Assembly: GCA_016712715.1 (NCBI GenBank)
Contig: JADJQM010000001.1
Location: 744,001 to 808,000 of the forward strand
Reading direction: 5' to 3'
Length of the DNA: 64,000 nt
Origin: Rhodospirillaceae bacterium
GTDB lineage: Bacteria > Pseudomonadota > Alphaproteobacteria > Dongiales > Dongiaceae
Positions 9,834 to 18,763 of the stretch are shown here, piece after piece (the stretch's first letter is position 1; the number at the start of each line of letters is the position of its first letter). A program made the position numbers and the translations under genes. The notes beneath the pieces were generated by a model. It had not been told where the DNA came from, made no database searches, and saw only the letters and a program-made list of their open reading frames with translations.

Positions 9834-10871
9834 ATGATGAGATGTGGTGTAAAGGCGATGGGCCTGGCAGCCCTTTTCGCCCTGGGCCATGCGGCCACAG
9901 CGGCGGCAGAAGGCAGTCTGGCCGTCTATAATTGGGGTGACTACATCAACCCCGAGGTGCTCGACCGGTTCTCCAAGGAGTTCGACGTCAAGGTGTCGCT
10001 CGACACCTATGGCAGCAACGAGGAGATGCTGGCCAAGATCCAGGCCGGCGCCACCGGCTATGATCTGGTGTTCCCATCGGTGCACATGCACGACATCATG
10101 GCGAAGCTCGATCTCCTGGAGAAGACCGACGTCAACCAGATGCCGGGCTGGGAAAATATCGACAAGGAGCATTTGAAGTCGAAGACCGATCCGACCGGCG
10201 CCTATTGCCTGCCCTATGCCTGGGGCACTGTCGGCATCATCTACAACAAGAATCGGGTGCCGGAGATCAAATCCTGGAAGGACTACTTCGCCTTCGCCGC
10301 GGCCAATCCAGGCACGGTGATCATGCTCGACGACATGCGAGAGGTGCTGGGCGTGGGTCTCATCATGAACGGGAAGTCGGTCAACAGCCGCGACCCACAG
10401 GATCTCGAACTGGCGACCCAGACGATCCTGAAGGAGAAGCCGAATATCGGCGCCTTCAGTTATGAGGTGGTGCCGCTCATCCAATCGGCCGACATGGCCG
10501 CCGCGCACTATTTTGTCGGTGCCATGATGTATGTGCTCGAGGATCCGGACAATCTCGCCTATGTCATTCCGGAAGAAGGCGCCACCATGTACCAGGAGGA
10601 TATCTGCGTCCTCAAGAGCGGACCCAACAAGGAGAATGCCAAGAAATTCCTGGAGTTCTTCATGCGGCCCGAGATTGCCGCCCTGAATGCCACACAGCAG
10701 AAGAACGGCACGGTGAATGTGAAGGCCAAGGAACTGCTGCCCCCGGAACTGCGAGACAATGTGAACATTAACCCGCCGGCGGATGTGCGCGCCAAGCTGC
10801 AGATCTTCGAGGACCTCGGTGAGGATCTGCGCAATTACGACCGGCAATGGACCAAGATCAAGACCAATTGA
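9834..10871 (+). CDS. Polyamine-type ABC transporter periplasmic binding protein (PotD-like)
   Basis: 345 residues with a signal peptide of about 25 residues (cleavage likely after ATAAA). The mature protein begins with the PotD/PotF hallmark LAVYNWGDYINPEVLDRF and contains PYAWGTVGIIYNK and a C-terminal NYDRQW. It captures substrate in the periplasm and delivers it to the PotB/PotC-like pair. It is the last gene of the RpiR-controlled operon and is followed by an intrinsic terminator at 10896. The start could be either of two adjacent ATGs (9834 or 9837). Confidence 0.9.
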   Translation: MMRCGVKAMGLAALFALGHAATAAAEGSLAVYNWGDYINPEVLDRFSKEFDVKVSLDTYGSNEEMLAKIQAGATGYDLVFPSVHMHDIMAKLDLLEKTDVNQMPGWENIDKEHLKSKTDPTGAYCLPYAWGTVGIIYNKNRVPEIKSWKDYFAFAAANPGTVIMLDDMREVLGVGLIMNGKSVNSRDPQDLELATQTILKEKPNIGAFSYEVVPLIQSADMAAAHYFVGAMMYVLEDPDNLAYVIPEEGATMYQEDICVLKSGPNKENAKKFLEFFMRPEIAALNATQQKNGTVNVKAKELLPPELRDNVNINPPADVRAKLQIFEDLGEDLRNYDRQWTKIKTN

Positions 10872-10895
10872 CGTCGACACTTTTGGATCTGCATC

Positions 10896-10927
10896 AAGGC
10901 CGCGGCGCGGGATCGTCGCGGCCTTTT
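10896..10927 (+). terminator. Intrinsic terminator after the first importer operon
   Basis: A perfect 9-base stem (AAGGCCGCG / CGCGGCCTT) with a 12-base loop runs directly into TTTT, 24 bases after the binding-protein stop. Bases 10928-11114 between the two convergent operons hold no gene that I can support. Confidence 0.75.
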
Positions 10928-11114
10928 CTAGCGAGGGCAGCATTGCAGGGCGAGGATACCGAGGCCCATCGGTGAAGACCTTTTTTTCTTGAGGCCGACG
11001 GGACCACGGTCACCAGATAAGAAGATTGCTGCATGGATCGGACACGGCGTGGACCTCCCCCAGAAATATTTCTAATTGGCGCTGCTATGGCGCACGGATG
11101 GTCGCCAGGCCCAG

Positions 11115-11903
11115 CTAGTGGTTCTCGCGCGGCATCAGATAGCGGGCGGCGAGCAGGCACATGAGCGTGGTGAGACCAGGTATCAACGCTACCAATGCGT
11201 TGATATCCGGCGTGAAGCCGAGGCGCATCATGGCCCATAGCCGGATCGGCAAGGTGTTGTCCGTACCCGTCACCAGCAGCGTGATCATCGTTTCGTCGAA
11301 GGAGAGCGCAAAGGCCAGGATGCCGGCGCCAATCATGGCGCTGGTCAAATTCGGCAGCAGCACATAGCGGAACGTCTGGAAGCCGCTGGCACCCAGATCG
11401 TAGGACGCCTCTATCAGGCTGCGGCTCAACGACTGCAAGCGTACCAGCAGCGTACGATAGACGAGCGCCAGCACGAAGACGGTGTGGCCGATGATCACGG
11501 TCACCAGCGAACGATCGAAATTGATCTCACGGAAATAGATGAGGAGCGCCAGCCCGGTGATGATGGGCGGCATCAGGAATGGCAGGAAGATGATGAACTG
11601 CAGCAGCGTGCGATCCTTTGACTTGCCGCTGTTGAAATAGAGCGCACTGGCAACGCCCAGAATAAGCGAACAGATGACGGCGGAAATACCCACGACCATC
11701 GTGTTGCGCAGCGCGACCAGGATGCCCTCGTTTGAGACCAGGGTCACATAGGCGTTGAAGGTCGGCTGCTGCCAATCGACGGCCCCCTGTTTTAGGGCAA
11801 AGAAGGACGAAACAATGGGCACCAGGATCGGTCCGTAGAGCAGGATAAAGACCAGACCCGTGATGGCGGCAAGCCAGCCTTGCACACGTGAATCCCGCGT
11901 CAT
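11115..11903 (-). CDS. Polyamine-type ABC transporter permease (PotC-like), second importer
   Basis: A 262-residue inner-membrane permease with the EAA loop IEASYDLGASGFQTFRYVLLP and about six transmembrane segments. It is the last gene of the long minus-strand sugar-acid operon. Its start overlaps the stop of the preceding permease by four bases, indicating coupled translation. Sequence and order (binding protein, ATPase, PotB, PotC) match the spermidine/putrescine class. The neighbours suggest instead a sugar-acid or related anion substrate. Confidence 0.88.
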   Translation of the reverse strand: MTRDSRVQGWLAAITGLVFILLYGPILVPIVSSFFALKQGAVDWQQPTFNAYVTLVSNEGILVALRNTMVVGISAVICSLILGVASALYFNSGKSKDRTLLQFIIFLPFLMPPIITGLALLIYFREINFDRSLVTVIIGHTVFVLALVYRTLLVRLQSLSRSLIEASYDLGASGFQTFRYVLLPNLTSAMIGAGILAFALSFDETMITLLVTGTDNTLPIRLWAMMRLGFTPDINALVALIPGLTTLMCLLAARYLMPRENH

Positions 11904-12769
11904 TTCACGACACTCCGGTCGCGGCCGAAGATAGTGCCGATAGCGATGGCGCCAATGACGACAACGGCCAGGATGACAGAGAGGGCCGCGCCGAAGGGCC
12001 AGTTGAAAGCCGAACCGAATTGACTGTAGATGATGCGGCCGAAGGTGAAGCCGCTCTGTCCCCCCACCATCTGTGGCGTCAGGAAGTCACCGATCGCCAG
12101 CACAAAGACAAAAGTCAGCGCCGTGACCGCGCCGGGCAAGCTCAAGGGCAAGATGACGCGCAGAAAGGTCTGCGTCGAACTCGCGCCAAGATCGGCCGAG
12201 GCATCGATCAGCGAGCGGGGAATGCGTTCGAGCGACAGGAAGATCGGCAGCACGGCGAAGGGAATAAGGAGGACCGTCAGAGTCAGCAGGACGGCATTGA
12301 GGTTGAAGACGAAGAAAGTCAGCGGCTGGTCGATCAGCCCCAGCCAGAGCAGGCTGCGGTTGACTACGCCATTGCCGCCGAGAATGCTGCGGATCGCATA
12401 ACTCTTGATGACGTAGCTCATGAGCAGCGGCACCAGCATGAGCATGAGCAGGATATAACGCTTGCGCCCGCGCAGGCCGGCCAGGAAATAGGCCACCGGG
12501 TACCCTGTGAGCACGGTGAGGAACGACACCTCCAGGCAGAGGATGCAGGTCTGCCACAGCACCGGGACGAAGATCGGGTCGGTGAAGAAACGCTGATAGT
12601 TGCGCAAGGTAATGCCGTAGGACATCACCCCATGTTCGGTCCAGAAGAAGCTGTAGGCGAGAAAAGCCGCCAGGGGGAAGAGGATGAAGGCGACAGGATA
12701 GACGAAGACGCCTATCAGCGCCGGCACATGACGCGTCGGTCGTTCAGCCGATGTCGCCGCGATGGACAT
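11900..12769 (-). CDS. Polyamine-type ABC transporter permease (PotB-like), second importer
   Basis: A 289-residue permease starting at the ATG at 12769 (MSIAATSAERP). An upstream in-frame start at 12832 would overlap the ATPase gene by about 60 bases and adds sequence unlike the family. Motifs are YPVAYFLAGL and the EAA loop IDASADLGASSTQTFLRV. It forms the membrane channel with the downstream PotC-like protein. Its start lies just before the ATPase stop at 12771, so translation is tightly coupled. Confidence 0.88.
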   Translation of the reverse strand: MSIAATSAERPTRHVPALIGVFVYPVAFILFPLAAFLAYSFFWTEHGVMSYGITLRNYQRFFTDPIFVPVLWQTCILCLEVSFLTVLTGYPVAYFLAGLRGRKRYILLMLMLVPLLMSYVIKSYAIRSILGGNGVVNRSLLWLGLIDQPLTFFVFNLNAVLLTLTVLLIPFAVLPIFLSLERIPRSLIDASADLGASSTQTFLRVILPLSLPGAVTALTFVFVLAIGDFLTPQMVGGQSGFTFGRIIYSQFGSAFNWPFGAALSVILAVVVIGAIAIGTIFGRDRSVVK

Positions 12770-12770
12770 C

Positions 12771-13880
12771 CTAGACCAGCACCAGGCGGCAATCGGCCGC
12801 CCGCCAATGCAGATTGGCGGTTTCGCCGACACTCAGTGCCACACCCTCGACCTTGCTGGGCAGGCGCAGGCGCAGGCTCAGGGGCTCGGTCTCGCCAGCG
12901 CGAAAGTTTGCCAGCGTATGCGCGCCGGCAAAGTTGAGGCTGGAAACGACCCCCAGGGCGCTGTTGTCATACCCAGTCCCGACGGGACCGAGTGCCAACG
13001 CCTCGGGTCGGAAGACAGCAAGCGCGCGGGCGCCGGCGGGCGCGGCGGCCAGTTCCGGCTGACCATCGATGGCGCAGGCAAGACGACCCAGCGAGGTTTC
13101 GATCCAACGCCGGTCGCCGATCGCTTCGCCCAGCCGGCCATCGATCAAATTGTTGTCGCCGAAGAAGCGCGCGACAAATTCACTGGCCGGCCGGTAATAG
13201 ACTTCATGGGCGCTGCCCAGTTGCTGGATGCGGCCACCATTCATTACGCAGATGCGGTCAGCCATGGCGATCGCTTCTTCCTGGTCATGGGTGACGAAGA
13301 GGAAGGTCGTCTTGATCTCGCGCTGGATATCCTTGAGGAATAGTTGCATCTGGCGCCGCAATTCGACATCAAGCGCTGCCAGCGGTTCGTCGAGCAGGAT
13401 GAGGCGCGGGCGGCAGATGATGGCGCGCGCCAACGCCACGCGCTGCCGCTGGCCGCCGGAAAGCTGTGCCGGAAAGCGGTGTGCGAGGTCCCGCAGCTGC
13501 ACCAGTTCCAGCACCTCCCCAACCCGCCCGTCGATTTCCGTGTTCCTGACGCCGCGGACCTTGAGCCCATAGCCGATATTGGCAGCGACCGTCATATGCG
13601 GAAACAGCGCATAATCCTGGAAGACCGTGTTGAAGGGACGCTTGTTGATGGGCAAGCCGCTGATATCGCCGCCGTCCAGCAGGATCTGGCCGCTGCTGGG
13701 GCTTTCAAAACCGCCGATCATGCGCAGGATCGTGGTCTTCCCGGAACCAGAGGGACCCAGGATGGTGATGAACTCACCGTCGCGGACGGCGAGGTCGATC
13801 CGCTCCAGAACCGTCGTCGGGCCGAAGTTCTTTGAAACCGCCTTCAGTTCCAGCAGTAAGCGCTCGGTACTCATCGTCAT
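12771..13880 (-). CDS. Polyamine-type ABC transporter ATP-binding protein (PotA-like), second importer
   Basis: 369 residues from the ATG at 13880 (MTMSTERLLLELKAV); 13874 is equally possible. A longer in-frame start at 14024 would run into the binding-protein gene and is rejected. Walker A is GPSGSGKTT, the signature LSGGQRQR, Walker B LILLDEP and the switch VTHDQEEA. The C-terminal TOBE-like part contains VFRPEALAL. It drives the second importer. Confidence 0.9.
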   Translation of the reverse strand: MTMSTERLLLELKAVSKNFGPTTVLERIDLAVRDGEFITILGPSGSGKTTILRMIGGFESPSSGQILLDGGDISGLPINKRPFNTVFQDYALFPHMTVAANIGYGLKVRGVRNTEIDGRVGEVLELVQLRDLAHRFPAQLSGGQRQRVALARAIICRPRLILLDEPLAALDVELRRQMQLFLKDIQREIKTTFLFVTHDQEEAIAMADRICVMNGGRIQQLGSAHEVYYRPASEFVARFFGDNNLIDGRLGEAIGDRRWIETSLGRLACAIDGQPELAAAPAGARALAVFRPEALALGPVGTGYDNSALGVVSSLNFAGAHTLANFRAGETEPLSLRLRLPSKVEGVALSVGETANLHWRAADCRLVLV

Positions 13881-13910
13881 CCAATTTGGTGTGGTCGCTG
13901 GCAAGAATGC

Positions 13911-13942
13911 GGCCGGCGAAACGCCCATGCGCTTCGCCGGCC
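13911..13942 (-). other. Stable hairpin between binding-protein and ATPase genes
   Basis: A perfect 10-base inverted repeat (GGCCGGCGAA / TTCGCCGGCC, loop 12) lies in the 79-base gap after the binding-protein stop. It has no T run. In binding-protein transport operons such hairpins are known to protect the upstream mRNA and raise binding-protein levels relative to the membrane parts; that role here is inferred from position. Confidence 0.5.
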
Positions 13943-13959
13943 AAACGGTTTGGTCCCGC

Positions 13960-15009
13960 TTACTGCGCGGCCTTGATCTCGTTCCAGAGATCGGCCCGCT
14001 TGGTCGGATCCTCGACCGATTCAAGGTAGATCAGCTTGTCGTCGGCGCCGGCATTGGCCGACGGCGCCACGGTATTGCCGAAGCCGGTACGCTTCGTCAA
14101 CTGCTCACCGATCTGCTTCTGCAGGAGGAAGTCGATCCATGCCTCGGCCAGTTCCTTGTCCTCAACGCCACTGGTCAGCGCCCAGGTATCGAGCCAGGCC
14201 AGCGCACCTTCCTTCGGGTTGATATAGGCGATATGTGCGCCTGCATCCTGCATGGCCTTCACCTGCTGCTGGCCGTAATTGGCCCAGATGAGCGCCACGT
14301 CATTGCTCTGGTAGATCTGGAGCGCTTCGTCGGCGGTGCTGTAGAAGCTCAGCACATTGCTCTTCAAATCGACCAGTTTCTTCTTGATCTGGTCCATCTG
14401 CTCGGCGCTGAGATGGAAAGGATCGGCAAAGCCGAGCGTCAGAGCCGTGAAGGAGAAGTTGTGCTCGCCATTGTCATATGCAAGCACCTTGCCCTTGTAT
14501 TTAGGATCCCACAGCACGTCCATCGAGGTCGGCGCCGGCTTCACCTTGTCGGTATCATAGATGAGGCCGATGGAGTCGAAGCAGAACGGAATGGCATGCA
14601 CCTTGCCATCGCGCATGACGCCCTTGACCTTGGCGAGGTCATTGAAGATCGGCAGTTGCGACTTCTGGTTTGGCACATTGTCGAGATCGATCGGCGTGGT
14701 CAGGCCGGCATCAATATAGCGCTGGAGCTGCGCCGTGTTGACAGCGAAGAGATCGAAATCCTTGCCTTCGGAACCCTTGATCTTGGCCCAGATCTCGTCA
14801 TCGGTGCCGATAAACACTACATTGACGTCGGCGCCGGATTTTTCCTCGAATTCCTTGACCCAGTCTTCGTCGGCATAGCCTTGCCAGGCGAGAACACGCA
14901 ATTCCTTGGCATCGGCCGCCTGCGTGGCAATCAGCCCGGCACCCATCAACACGCAGATCCCGGCCATGACCGGCAACCCTCGCTTCACCAGTTTCCCAAA
15001 CATGTTCAA
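13960..15009 (-). CDS. Polyamine-type ABC transporter periplasmic binding protein, second importer
   Basis: 349 residues with an N-terminal signal peptide of about 34 residues. The mature start ELRVLAWQGYADEDW is typical of the PotD-type class, with GLIYDTDKV and WANYGQQQV further on. It has a strong ribosome binding site (AAGGAGG on the minus strand, just upstream of 15009). It is only distantly similar to the first PotD-like protein of the window, so the two importers probably carry different substrates. It lies between the GguC/AraD1-like gene and the ATPase in the same operon. Confidence 0.88.
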   Translation of the reverse strand: MNMFGKLVKRGLPVMAGICVLMGAGLIATQAADAKELRVLAWQGYADEDWVKEFEEKSGADVNVVFIGTDDEIWAKIKGSEGKDFDLFAVNTAQLQRYIDAGLTTPIDLDNVPNQKSQLPIFNDLAKVKGVMRDGKVHAIPFCFDSIGLIYDTDKVKPAPTSMDVLWDPKYKGKVLAYDNGEHNFSFTALTLGFADPFHLSAEQMDQIKKKLVDLKSNVLSFYSTADEALQIYQSNDVALIWANYGQQQVKAMQDAGAHIAYINPKEGALAWLDTWALTSGVEDKELAEAWIDFLLQKQIGEQLTKRTGFGNTVAPSANAGADDKLIYLESVEDPTKRADLWNEIKAAQ

Positions 15010-15053
15010 CCTCCTTGTTTATAGTTCGACCGCATCATTCAATCGTGATGTCG

Positions 15054-16049
15054 TTACAGCACCTTTACCGTCACCAGGCCCTCGTCCGGCACAGCAACCA
15101 TCTGATTGCGGAGTGTTTTGCCGAAGACCTCCGCCTCGATCTCAAATACGTCCCCCGGCTGGGTCTTGATGCCCGAAGCATAGCTCATGACCGCCGCCCC
15201 GAAGAAGTAGGCATGCAGGTCGCCCGGCCGACGGAACATCGGATACCGGAAATGGTAATGTTCGAGATTGGCAATGGAGTGCGACATGTTCTTTTCTCCC
15301 GAGAGAAAATCCTCCTCCCACAGAATCTGGTCGCCGCGGCGGATGCGGGACTTGCCGCGCACGTCCTGCGGCAGTTCACCAATCAGGATCTCCGGCCCGA
15401 TCGAGCAGGCACGCAGCTTTGAATGCTGAGTATAGAGATAGTTCTGCGCCTCTGTGATGTGGTCCGAGAACTCGTTGCCCAAGGCATAGCCGATGCGATA
15501 GGGCTGGCCGTCCGGGCCAACCAGATAGAGACCGACGATCTCCGCCTCCTCGGCCCCGGCCAGTGCATAGGCCGGCAGCGGGATGGGCTCGCCCGGTGCC
15601 AGTACGCAGGTACCTACACCCTTGTAGAACCATTCCGGCTGAATGCCGATCTTGCCCTTGCCCGGCTTACCGCCATCGAGCCCCATGCGAAATATCTTCA
15701 TGGAATCGGATTCCGGCGCGCCGTCACCATGGGTGGCGACATGCATCTTGTTGCGCGCCGACGCAGATCCGATATGGGTTAGGCCGGTGCCGGTTATGAA
15801 AAAGCGCGCCGGCTCCGGATGTTCGATCGGCGCCATGACCTGATGCTTGGCCAGGAGATCGTCATAGTTGACCACACGGTCGGTGACGAACTCGTTCACC
15901 AGGGCTTCGATGCCGACCTTGCGGGCGATGGCGAGGTTGGCAATCTCGAACACACTGGAAATCTTGCCGATCTCGCGCGCGTGATTGCCATCGGGTTGCA
16001 CGACGCCCACGTGACGGTGGCCATCCTGGAAATACTGAATAAGACGCAT
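15054..16049 (-). CDS. GguC/AraD1-type protein of the fumarylacetoacetate-hydrolase superfamily
   Basis: 331 residues starting MRLIQYFQDGHRHVGVV, typical of the AraD1/GguC group. The fumarylacetoacetate hydrolase fold is suggested by AGAEEAEIVGLYL, RIGYALGNEFSDH and acidic residues that would bind a divalent metal. Members lie in arabinose, galactose and sugar-acid operons and are thought to act on 2-keto-3-deoxy acids. In this operon it follows an IlvD/Edd dehydratase and an SDR, which fits a dehydrogenase, dehydratase, then keto-deoxy-acid step. The exact reaction is not shown by the sequence. Confidence 0.8.
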   Translation of the reverse strand: MRLIQYFQDGHRHVGVVQPDGNHAREIGKISSVFEIANLAIARKVGIEALVNEFVTDRVVNYDDLLAKHQVMAPIEHPEPARFFITGTGLTHIGSASARNKMHVATHGDGAPESDSMKIFRMGLDGGKPGKGKIGIQPEWFYKGVGTCVLAPGEPIPLPAYALAGAEEAEIVGLYLVGPDGQPYRIGYALGNEFSDHITEAQNYLYTQHSKLRACSIGPEILIGELPQDVRGKSRIRRGDQILWEEDFLSGEKNMSHSIANLEHYHFRYPMFRRPGDLHAYFFGAAVMSYASGIKTQPGDVFEIEAEVFGKTLRNQMVAVPDEGLVTVKVL

Positions 16050-16078
16050 GATGATTTACCTCGTTTCTAGCCGGGCCA

Positions 16079-16858
16079 TCAGACCCAGCCGCCATCGACA
16101 ATGAAATTCTGGGATGAGCACATGCGGCTGTCATCGGCAGCGAGGAACAGCACCATGCGCGCAATGTCAGCCGGGAAAAGTCTGTCCTTGAGGCATTGGC
16201 GCTCGTCGATTTGCCGCTCGCCGGCCTCGTCGAGCCACAACTTCATCTGCCGCTCGGTCATCACCCAGCCGGGCAGGACGCAATTGACGCGGATGCGCTC
16301 AGGCCCGAATTCACGCGCCAACGCTCGGGTCATCCCGGTGATGGCGGCTTTTGAGGTGACATAGCCCGGGCAGTCGCCATCGCCCACCAGCCAGGTAATG
16401 GAACCGAAATTGACGATCGACCCGCCGCCGGCATCGCGCATCATCGGCCGCACGGCCTGTGCGGCAAAGAACTGGTGGCGGACATTGACCGCCATGCGGT
16501 CGTCCCAATAGTCGGGCGTTACATCTTCGCTGCGATGGCGGTCGTCATTGCCGGCATTGTTGACGAGAGCGCGGATCGGGCCATGCTTCGCGGCCGTGGC
16601 GGCGATGGCGGCCCGCAAGCCGTCGATATTCCGCAGATCGCATTGGATGAAGTCGGGTCGTGCGTGGCCGTCCTTGGCAATGCGCTCACACAGAGCCTTG
16701 GACGAAGCTTCGGCCAGGTCGACGAAAGTGACTTTGGCGCCCTGCTGGCAAAGATGCGTCACGATGCTTTCGCCGATGCCGCTGCCGCCGCCGGTGACGA
16801 AGACCACGCGGCCCTTGAGGCTGGGAAAGATGGCGGGTTGATCGATCAAGCCGTTCAT
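16079..16858 (-). CDS. SDR-family sugar dehydrogenase/oxidoreductase
   Basis: A 259-residue classical short-chain dehydrogenase. The NAD(P) motif TGGGSGIG is at residues 22-29, with NNAG, a catalytic serine in NFGSITW, and the YxxxK pair in YVTSK. Its place between an IlvD/Edd dehydratase and a GguC-like protein makes oxidation of an aldose to an aldonolactone the likely role, as with L-arabinose or D-galactose 1-dehydrogenases. Substrate is inferred. It is cotranscribed with both neighbours (9-base gap upstream, 29-base gap downstream). Confidence 0.85.
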   Translation of the reverse strand: MNGLIDQPAIFPSLKGRVVFVTGGGSGIGESIVTHLCQQGAKVTFVDLAEASSKALCERIAKDGHARPDFIQCDLRNIDGLRAAIAATAAKHGPIRALVNNAGNDDRHRSEDVTPDYWDDRMAVNVRHQFFAAQAVRPMMRDAGGGSIVNFGSITWLVGDGDCPGYVTSKAAITGMTRALAREFGPERIRVNCVLPGWVMTERQMKLWLDEAGERQIDERQCLKDRLFPADIARMVLFLAADDSRMCSSQNFIVDGGWV

Positions 16859-16867
16859 AGAGAAACC

Positions 16868-18607
16868 TCAGTGAGATTGACGGGGCACGGCAGCACCGCG
16901 CTGGCCGACGAGAAAGTCGAAGTCGCAGCCGCGGTCGGCCTGCAGCACGTGATCGACAAAGAGCTTGGCGTAGCCGCCAGCGGTGGCAGTGCCCGTGGGC
17001 ACGGGTGCCGTCCATCCGGTCCTGCGCCGGGCAAGTTCGGCATCCGATACGTCGAGATGGAGGCGGCGTCCGGCGACATCCAGCTCGATCATGTCCCCAT
17101 CGCGTACCAGGGCGAGCGGACCGCCCAGCGCCGCTTCGGGTGCCGTGTGGAGAATGACCGTGCCATAGGCGGTGCCGCTCATGCGCGCATCCGAAATACG
17201 CACCATGTCGGCGATGCCCTTTTTAAGCAGCTTCGCCGGGAGCGGCATGTTGCCGACCTCAGCCATACCGGGATAGCCGCGGGGCCCACAATTCTTCAGC
17301 ACCATGACGCAGTTTTCATCGATATCGAGCGCCGGATCATCGACACGGGCGTGGTAATCCTCGATCGTCTCGAACACCACGGCGCGCCCCTTATGCTGCA
17401 TCAGGGCCGGCGTCGCCGCCGATGGCTTAATGACCGCGCCATTGGGTGCGAGGTTGCCACGGAGGACCGCGATGCCGCCTTCCGGCGTCAGCGGATTGCC
17501 GAGATCGCGAATGACTTCCTTGTTGTAATTTGGCGCGTCCTTGATCACCTCGCCGATCGTACCGCCGGCCACGCTGCGTGCTGCGAGATGCAGCATGCCG
17601 GCATCGCCCAAGGCGCGCATGACGGCCTTCAGGCCGCCGGCATAATAGAATTCCTCCATGAGGAACCGACCGGAAGGCATCAGGTCGACGATGGTGGGCA
17701 CGCCGCGGCCGAACCTATCCCAATCATCGAGCCCCAGATCGACGCCGAGGCGGCCGGCCACGGCGATGAGATGGATGACGGCATTGGTCGAACCGCCGAT
17801 GGCACCGTTGACCCGAATGGCATTTTCGAACGCCTGGCGGGTGAGGATCTGCGACATCGGCACATCCTCCTTCACCAGATCGACGATCCGGCGACCGGCA
17901 AGGTGCGCCAGCACATGGCGCCGCGCGTCGACAGCCGGAATGGCGGCATTGTCGGGGAGACCGATGCCGAGTGCTTCCACCATGCTGGCCATGGTCGAGG
18001 CCGTCCCCATGGTCATGCAGGAACCGGCCGAGCGGCTTTGGCCCTGCTCCGCCGCAAGGAAATCCTCGATCGAGATGCGGCCGGCCTTCACATCCTCGAA
18101 CACTTTCCAGACGTGGGTGCCGGAGCCGACGGGAGCGCCGCGGAAATTACCGTTCAGCATCGGCCCGCCGGAAACAGCGATGGTCGGCAGATCGCAGCTG
18201 GCAGCACCCATCAGCAAGGCCGGCGTGGTCTTGTCGCAGCCGACCAGTAGGATGACGCCGTCCATCGGATTGCCGCGGATCGATTCCTCGACATCCATGG
18301 AAGCGAGGTTGCGGAACATCATGGCGGTCGGGCGCATATTGGATTCGCCCAGCGACATCACCGGGAATTCGAGCGGCAGGCCGCCGGCTTCTTAGACGCC
18401 GCGCTTCACATGCTCGGCGAGCGTACGGAGATGCGCGTTGCAGGGCGTGAGTTCGGAAAAGGTATTGCAGATGCCGATGACCGGCCGGCCATCGAACACA
18501 TCGGCGGGGAGTCCTTCATTCTTCATCCAGCTGCGATGCATGAAGGCATTCTTGCCCTGCCCGCCGAACCATTCGGCAGAACGTAATTTCCGCGGCCAAG
18601 TGGCCAT
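16868..18607 (-). pseudogene. IlvD/Edd-family sugar-acid dehydratase with an in-frame stop at codon 72
   Basis: The enzyme removes water from an aldonic acid, using an iron-sulfur cluster. Cysteine motifs are visible in GICNTFSELTPCN, VGCDKTTPALL and GSCMTMGTAST. The ATG at 18607 (MATWPRKLRSAEW) has GGAG upstream. At 18392-18394 the codon is TAA where the family reads tyrosine (HVKRGV-stop-EAGGLPLEFPV). The frame is otherwise intact on both sides, so this is a substitution, not an indel. It is probably an L-arabonate or related aldonate dehydratase from its neighbours. It is the first gene of the operon divergent from the IclR-type regulator. Read as given, it makes only a 71-residue fragment. 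Confidence 0.8.
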
Positions 18608-18682
18608 CCCCGTCTCCAGTGTCTTGCAGATCCCCTCCCTGACCAAAACCAGCCTTGATCAGGGCTTGCGATCCATTTTCTT

Positions 18683-18699
18683 GTTTGGTATTACGAAAC
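18683..18699. promoter_or_regulatory. Candidate IclR-type operator in the divergent promoter region
   Basis: GTTTGGTA-T-TACGAAAC is a 17-base palindrome with one mismatched pair. It is centred between the dehydratase operon (start 18607, minus) and the IclR-type gene (start 18764, plus). Its position suits control of both transcripts. Confidence 0.5.
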
Positions 18700-18763
18700 A
18701 GTGTTTTGCATTGCCGTTACTGTAGGGCCGAGCGACGCCTCAAGTCAATGAACAGAAAGTGCT

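Noticed and set aside
11888..12937. 349-codon plus-strand frame opposite the PotB-like gene
   Set aside because: Low-complexity charged sequence typical of antisense membrane genes.
13627..15024. 465-codon plus-strand frame opposite the second ATPase and binding protein
   Set aside because: Shadow frame; the minus-strand genes have complete motifs and ribosome binding sites.
16475..18250. 591-codon plus-strand frame opposite the SDR and dehydratase genes
   Set aside because: It is a shadow of well-conserved minus-strand enzymes in high-GC DNA and shows no family motifs.
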